Positions 60,680-64,000 of a stretch of DNA of 64,000 bases are shown one piece after another (positions within the stretch are counted from its first letter, which is position 1; every line of letters begins with the position of its first letter). The DNA comes from Cheilinus undulatus. Its lineage: Eukaryota; Chordata; Actinopteri; Labriformes; Labridae. The position numbers were made by a program, and so were the translations under genes. Location of the stretch: the NCBI RefSeq assembly GCF_018320785.1, contig NC_054865.1, forward strand, positions 32,426,398 through 32,490,397, written 5' to 3'. A model generated the notes under the pieces. The model saw nothing but the letters and a program-made list of their open reading frames with translations. It had not been told where the DNA came from and did no database searches.

Positions 60680-63600
60680 CTGCAGCATAATAGGATACAA
60701 CAAAATCAATCAGTGACAATGCATAGCCAGTTTATAAATGAAATAAATAACAAGATAGGAGGAAGTGACAACAGTAACACTTTATCTTGACACAGAAACT
60801 GACCCTAGGGCAATGCAGTTGAATGCTTGCCCCAAATCTAGCATGGAAACAACCATCTATCACATGTAGGCTATTTCCCACATTCAAAACAGCCCCACTG
60901 TTGTATTGGTGAGCACATGGTTCGGTTTGTATCACATACCAGATTGATTTCACATGAGCATTATGTTCAAGAGCCTGAATCAGACATTCCACTCCTGGTC
61001 TGGTTATGCAGTTCTCTGTCAACCTTAGTATGACAGTGGAGAGAAGGTAGAGCTACTTAAATTTGGCTCTTATTCACTTTCTCAGCCATTTGGTTAATAC
61101 ACAGTTCCTATTTTACGTCAATGCAAACACTTTCTCAACACTTACCAAAGCTCTTCCAGGGATGGGCTGTTCTTTACCATGTTGGCAAGGGCACATGCTC
61201 CAACATTGCCAACACCATTACCTACCAGGCTGCAGGTTACATGAAATTTAAATTTTGTTCAACTCAACAGTATGACAGCCACAAGAAGCTTTATTGCTAA
61301 ACTGAATATGTTGACCAATGTATATTTGGCAACTTGATGCAACCCTTACAGTAAAGTAGGCTATGTTAAAATCATTTTAAATTTCAGACACAGTTGTTAA
61401 ATTGTCTTTGGTTTAGCTGTCTATATGTAAAGCTAATATTACCTCATCCAAACCAGAGTTTTGCTGCTCTCTAGAGCTTTGGCAAGGGCTACAGCACCTG
61501 CATCCCCAATCTTGTTGCCCCAAAGCCTGAAAAATCAAAGAACAGGTTAATAAAGGGAACCTCACCTCTGATCAGATGCATTTAATTTTGTAGAAAGACA
61601 ATTACCCTAAAAACTCCAGTGAATGGTTGAGTTTCAGCCCTTCTGCCAGCTGTTTTGCCCCTTCTGCTGTTATATTATTGTTTCCTAGCCTAAAAGAACA
61701 TCACAGAAATTAATTTGCATCACCTTTGAAAACACATAGATTTTATTGTGCATTATCAAAGTTCCAGATTATAAATAGGAGTACTGATAATACTGCATTT
61801 GCTAACCGAAGTGAGATAAAATCTTGCTTGGTCCTCAGAAGATAGGAAAAGTGATGTGTGCAAGCATCAGTTAGATTATTGTTGAAGAGCCTAAAAAAGA
61901 TGACTATGTTAGGCATCAAGTCATTTGTAATTTTACAATTGTGTTATTAATTATCATAAAAGGCCTTACGCGATCTTCCGGAAGTTTCCACACTGGACGC
62001 CTTTGGCAATCAGTTTGCAGATCCCCTCATCTGTAATGTGATTATTCCTTAGGCTGGTGAATAAAAGGTAGAAGACTCTTGAGCATACATTGTTTTTAAG
62101 AATTATAATGTAGTCACTGCTGACAAATAAATAGTTGTTGGGTGTTTAATAGTTTTATACTCACTACAGGGAATTGCAAATGTTCATGCAGGGAAGAAGC
62201 TGCTCCACTCCAACATCACCCACAGAGTTGTTGTCCAGTTGGAGGCCTACAGGGTTCCTTAAATGCTGAAGAACATAGGCTAGTGCAGTGCACTCTACAG
62301 GCCCAATGTTACAGTAAGTCAGCTTCAGATGTTCCACCTCCAGCTTATTCATAGCATCTTTGGCAATCCTGCTCTCCTGCATCTCATAGATGCATTTAAT
62401 AAGCCAAACAAAGCCTGGCATTGCATGCATGCTCTTTTTTTCTCCTTCTACAGGTTGAGGAATAGACTTGAAGTGTTTCTGCATGCCTTTAGACAGGCAT
62501 CTCGACACCTGTCTGCTTCTCTTCTCCAGTACAGAACTAGGACAACACTGGATCCACAGGCCTCGATGGTGCTGGGACAGTAGTCCTGACACAAAGCTGG
62601 CTGTGATTTGTGAATTTGGTGTTTCAGCTGCTGTAGTTTCCCCTTTTAAAACCTCTGGATTCTCAGAGGAAGGCAAACAGGCTGTGAAGCATATGTTGCT
62701 CTGGCCTGTCTCCTTCATGCACTTTGTTTCAAAAAGCTTTCGGATAGCTGAACGGTCATTTGACAGGACTATGTTAAGCGCAGCAAAGAAACACTGCAGA
62801 GTCACATGAAGGAATTCATAGCATTTACCTCTGGCAGAGGACATGTCTTTGCTCTGTATGAGAAAGCCAAAGCAGATATCCTTCTCAGTTACACCACATT
62901 TCTCCAGGTGAGTACCTGAGAAGATGTAACAGGTAGTTTCAATCCCTTCAATGGCAAGTTGTCCTAAATGTCGGACGGTTTCTAAGTGTTCCTGGAGCCA
63001 ACCAAACCCAATGGTGGTGGTCTTTGTGGAGCTTTTTCGCTGAAGAAAGTGTTGTAAAATCATGAGGTAGATGTCTGTGATTGTTTGTGGGCTGCCCTCT
63101 CCACAGCCTAGAAGCTCTTTATGGCACTCTGATACAATCCAGCAGAGGACTGGACTGTGACACAGTCCATGTAAAGCGGTGTTAGTCCGAAGAGACTCCA
63201 AAACCTTAGCAGCAACAGTGGGATCATTGTGATGCTTCCTAACAAAACAGTTAATCCCACTCGGGGAAAAGCCTTTCAGGAGAACCTCTTTGCAAAGATG
63301 TTTCTTCAACATTGGGCCAACCACCTCTGGGCGACTGGTTAACACCTTCCGCACTCCCTTCATTAGAGAACCCTGGATTAAGTTGAATAGTAAGATGTGA
63401 ACAGGTGCACGCTGGGTGGGGCAGCAGAGTCTACGCTCATCTGAGAAGCTTTGCTTGAGCTCATCCAGACCGTCGAAAGAGAAAAGGATGAGATGTGGGT
63501 GGTCTAAGATGAACTGGAAAATCTCTTCCTGCTCCCGATCCGGCCAACAGCAGTGCTGAAACAGCAGCTCTTGAACAGACAATTCCCTCTGCTCTGAGTT

Positions 63601-63938
63601 TAAACTACGGCAGGTGAATGGAAACACAAGAAGATAGTTCTGAAGGGCTGCCCCCCGTGCCCAAAGCAAGTTCAGCCTCTGGAGTAAGGTGCTCTTCCCA
63701 CTGCCTGCTTCTCCAGACACAAGCACTGTGTCTGCCTCCTTGTTCAGTGTGCCTTCTGCACCGACTATGTCTTCCAGGCTCAAAGGCCCATGGACATCAA
63801 CACAGTCATGAGCCAGTTCCAGCTGGCCTTCAATGTAGATGTCATCCAGAGACATCTGGCTGGTTCCACCATAAGTGCTGAGAAAACAGGACTGTGCTGA
63901 CAAAGAACTGCTGAGCTTCTTTTGATATCTAACAAATT
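60607..63938 (-). CDS. nod2: NOD2, NACHT and LRR part (5' CARD exons outside the window)
   Basis: NOD2 is a cytosolic NLR receptor for muramyl dipeptide that recruits RIPK2 through its CARDs and activates NF-kB. Eight minus-strand exons are present: 62165-63938, 61970-62053, 61807-61890, 61606-61689, 61443-61526, 61146-61229, 60940-61023 and 60607-60679. They encode about 782 residues. The first exon has Walker A GEAGSGKST, Walker B FDGLDEL and the HCCWPD, ALHGLCH and SPxTxTDxYLxILQHFL motifs found in NOD2 rather than NOD1. Six 28-residue LRRs and a short last exon ending EPRLIF follow. Identity is supported by motif similarity and by linkage to CYLD as in mammals. One LRR exon present in human is absent. 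The true N-terminus cannot be seen. Confidence 0.95.
60940..61023 (-). CDS. nod2: NOD2 LRR exon, repeat with LTENCITRPGVECL
   Basis: An 84-bp exon with WLTENCITRPGVECLIQALE, aligning to the human [20 protein letters not shown] repeat. It follows directly on the exon that aligns to the human repeat two positions earlier, with only a 122-bp intron between. The human CLEENHLQDEG repeat therefore has no counterpart here. Confidence 0.9.
61146..61229 (-). CDS. nod2: NOD2 LRR exon, repeat starting SLVGNGVGNVGA
   Basis: An 84-bp exon with SLVGNGVGNVGACALANMV and then PSLEEL, matching the human SLVGNNIGSVGA repeat. The donor is TG|GTAAGT. Confidence 0.93.
61443..61526 (-). CDS. nod2: NOD2 LRR exon, repeat starting GLWGNKIGDAGA
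   Basis: An 84-bp exon with GLWGNKIGDAGAVALAKAL, matching the human GFWGNRVGDEGA repeat. The acceptor is TTTTTCAG and the donor is AG|GTAATA. Confidence 0.93.
61606..61689 (-). CDS. nod2: NOD2 LRR exon, repeat starting RLGNNNITAEGA
   Basis: An 84-bp exon with RLGNNNITAEGAKQLAEGL, matching the human RLGNNYITAAGA repeat. The donor is GG|GTAATT. Confidence 0.93.
61807..61890 (-). CDS. nod2: NOD2 LRR exon, repeat starting ALFNNNLTDA
   Basis: An 84-bp exon (ALFNNNLTDACTHHFSYLL...), matching the human ALFNNKLTDG repeat. It runs from phase 2 to phase 2. The donor is CG|GTTAGC. Confidence 0.93.
61970..62053 (-). CDS. nod2: NOD2 LRR exon, repeat starting YLRNNHITDEG
   Basis: An 84-bp exon encoding one 28-residue ribonuclease-inhibitor-type LRR (YLRNNHITDEGICKLIA...). 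It runs from phase 2 to phase 2. The acceptor is TTCACCAG and the donor is GC|GTAAGG. Confidence 0.93.
62165..63938 (-). CDS. nod2: NOD2 NACHT exon (1774 bp)
   Basis: The exon opens after a TTTTCAG acceptor in phase 1, inside the CARD-NACHT linker, and ends ...NICNSL plus two bases at TA|GTGAGT. The P-loop lies at 63688-63714 and Walker B at 63457-63477. The winged-helix/HD2 region and the first LRR (LQLDNNSVGDVGVEQLLPC) follow. The exon stays open for 590 codons, so the domain is intact. Confidence 0.95.
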
Positions 63939-64000
63939 CTGAAAATAAAAAAGAAACAAATACATACATAAGTTATCTGTATATCATTTTATACATATCT

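Overview
The window is nuclear DNA from a ray-finned (teleost) fish. Two genes with vertebrate exon-intron structure, CYLD and NOD2, lie head to tail on the minus strand. All intergenic and intronic DNA is AT-rich and carries fish-type transposon debris (Tc1-like, hAT-like and Harbinger-like elements, and a tRNA-like SINE). The sequence does not identify the species.

Layout from right to left, which is the direction of transcription. At 63938-60607 is the 3' part of NOD2: the large NACHT exon, six 84-bp leucine-rich-repeat exons and the final exon. Its CARD exons lie beyond the right edge. About 3 kb of spacer (60606-57500) holds two short non-autonomous transposons. The CYLD promoter is near 57.4-57.55 kb, with a noncoding first exon ending at 57122. 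CYLD then runs to the stop codon at 33867 in 16 coding exons. I rebuilt all 16 from splice sites and reading phase. They join without a frame break into 956 codons, the length of human CYLD, with Cys601, His871 and Asp889 at the human numbers. One exon (50353-50454, 102 bp) is open in a phase that is easy to miss and has a weak-looking donor site.

From 33.8 kb to the left edge there is no convincing protein-coding gene. This is a gene desert. By comparison with human 16q12 (NOD2-CYLD-SALL1) it should lead toward SALL1, though SALL1 is not in the window. It contains several moderately GC-rich, homeodomain-site-rich blocks that look like conserved noncoding elements, the clearest near 21.8-22.5 kb. 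It also contains transposons: a degenerate Harbinger Myb/SANT ORF near 1.0-1.4 kb, an hAT-like element at 12.3-13.8 kb, a Tc1 copy at 15.0-17.25 kb carrying a nested 692-bp Harbinger-like MITE, a SINE at 19.8 kb, a ~365-bp tandem repeat at 20.4-21.1 kb, a second Tc1 copy at 25.2-26.3 kb, and a degenerate array full of TAGCTA words at 29.9-30.6 kb.

NOD2 senses bacterial muramyl peptides and signals through RIPK2 and ubiquitin chains to NF-kB. CYLD removes Lys63- and Met1-linked ubiquitin chains and damps the same pathway. The linked pair therefore holds an activator and a brake of one pathway. I found no system that looks wholly new. The most useful observations are the hidden CYLD exon, the uORF whose stop overlaps the CYLD start, the altered WDW/CxxC loop beside the CYLD catalytic His, the missing NOD2 repeat, the direct repeats flanking a CYLD exon, and the AGCT-rich array.
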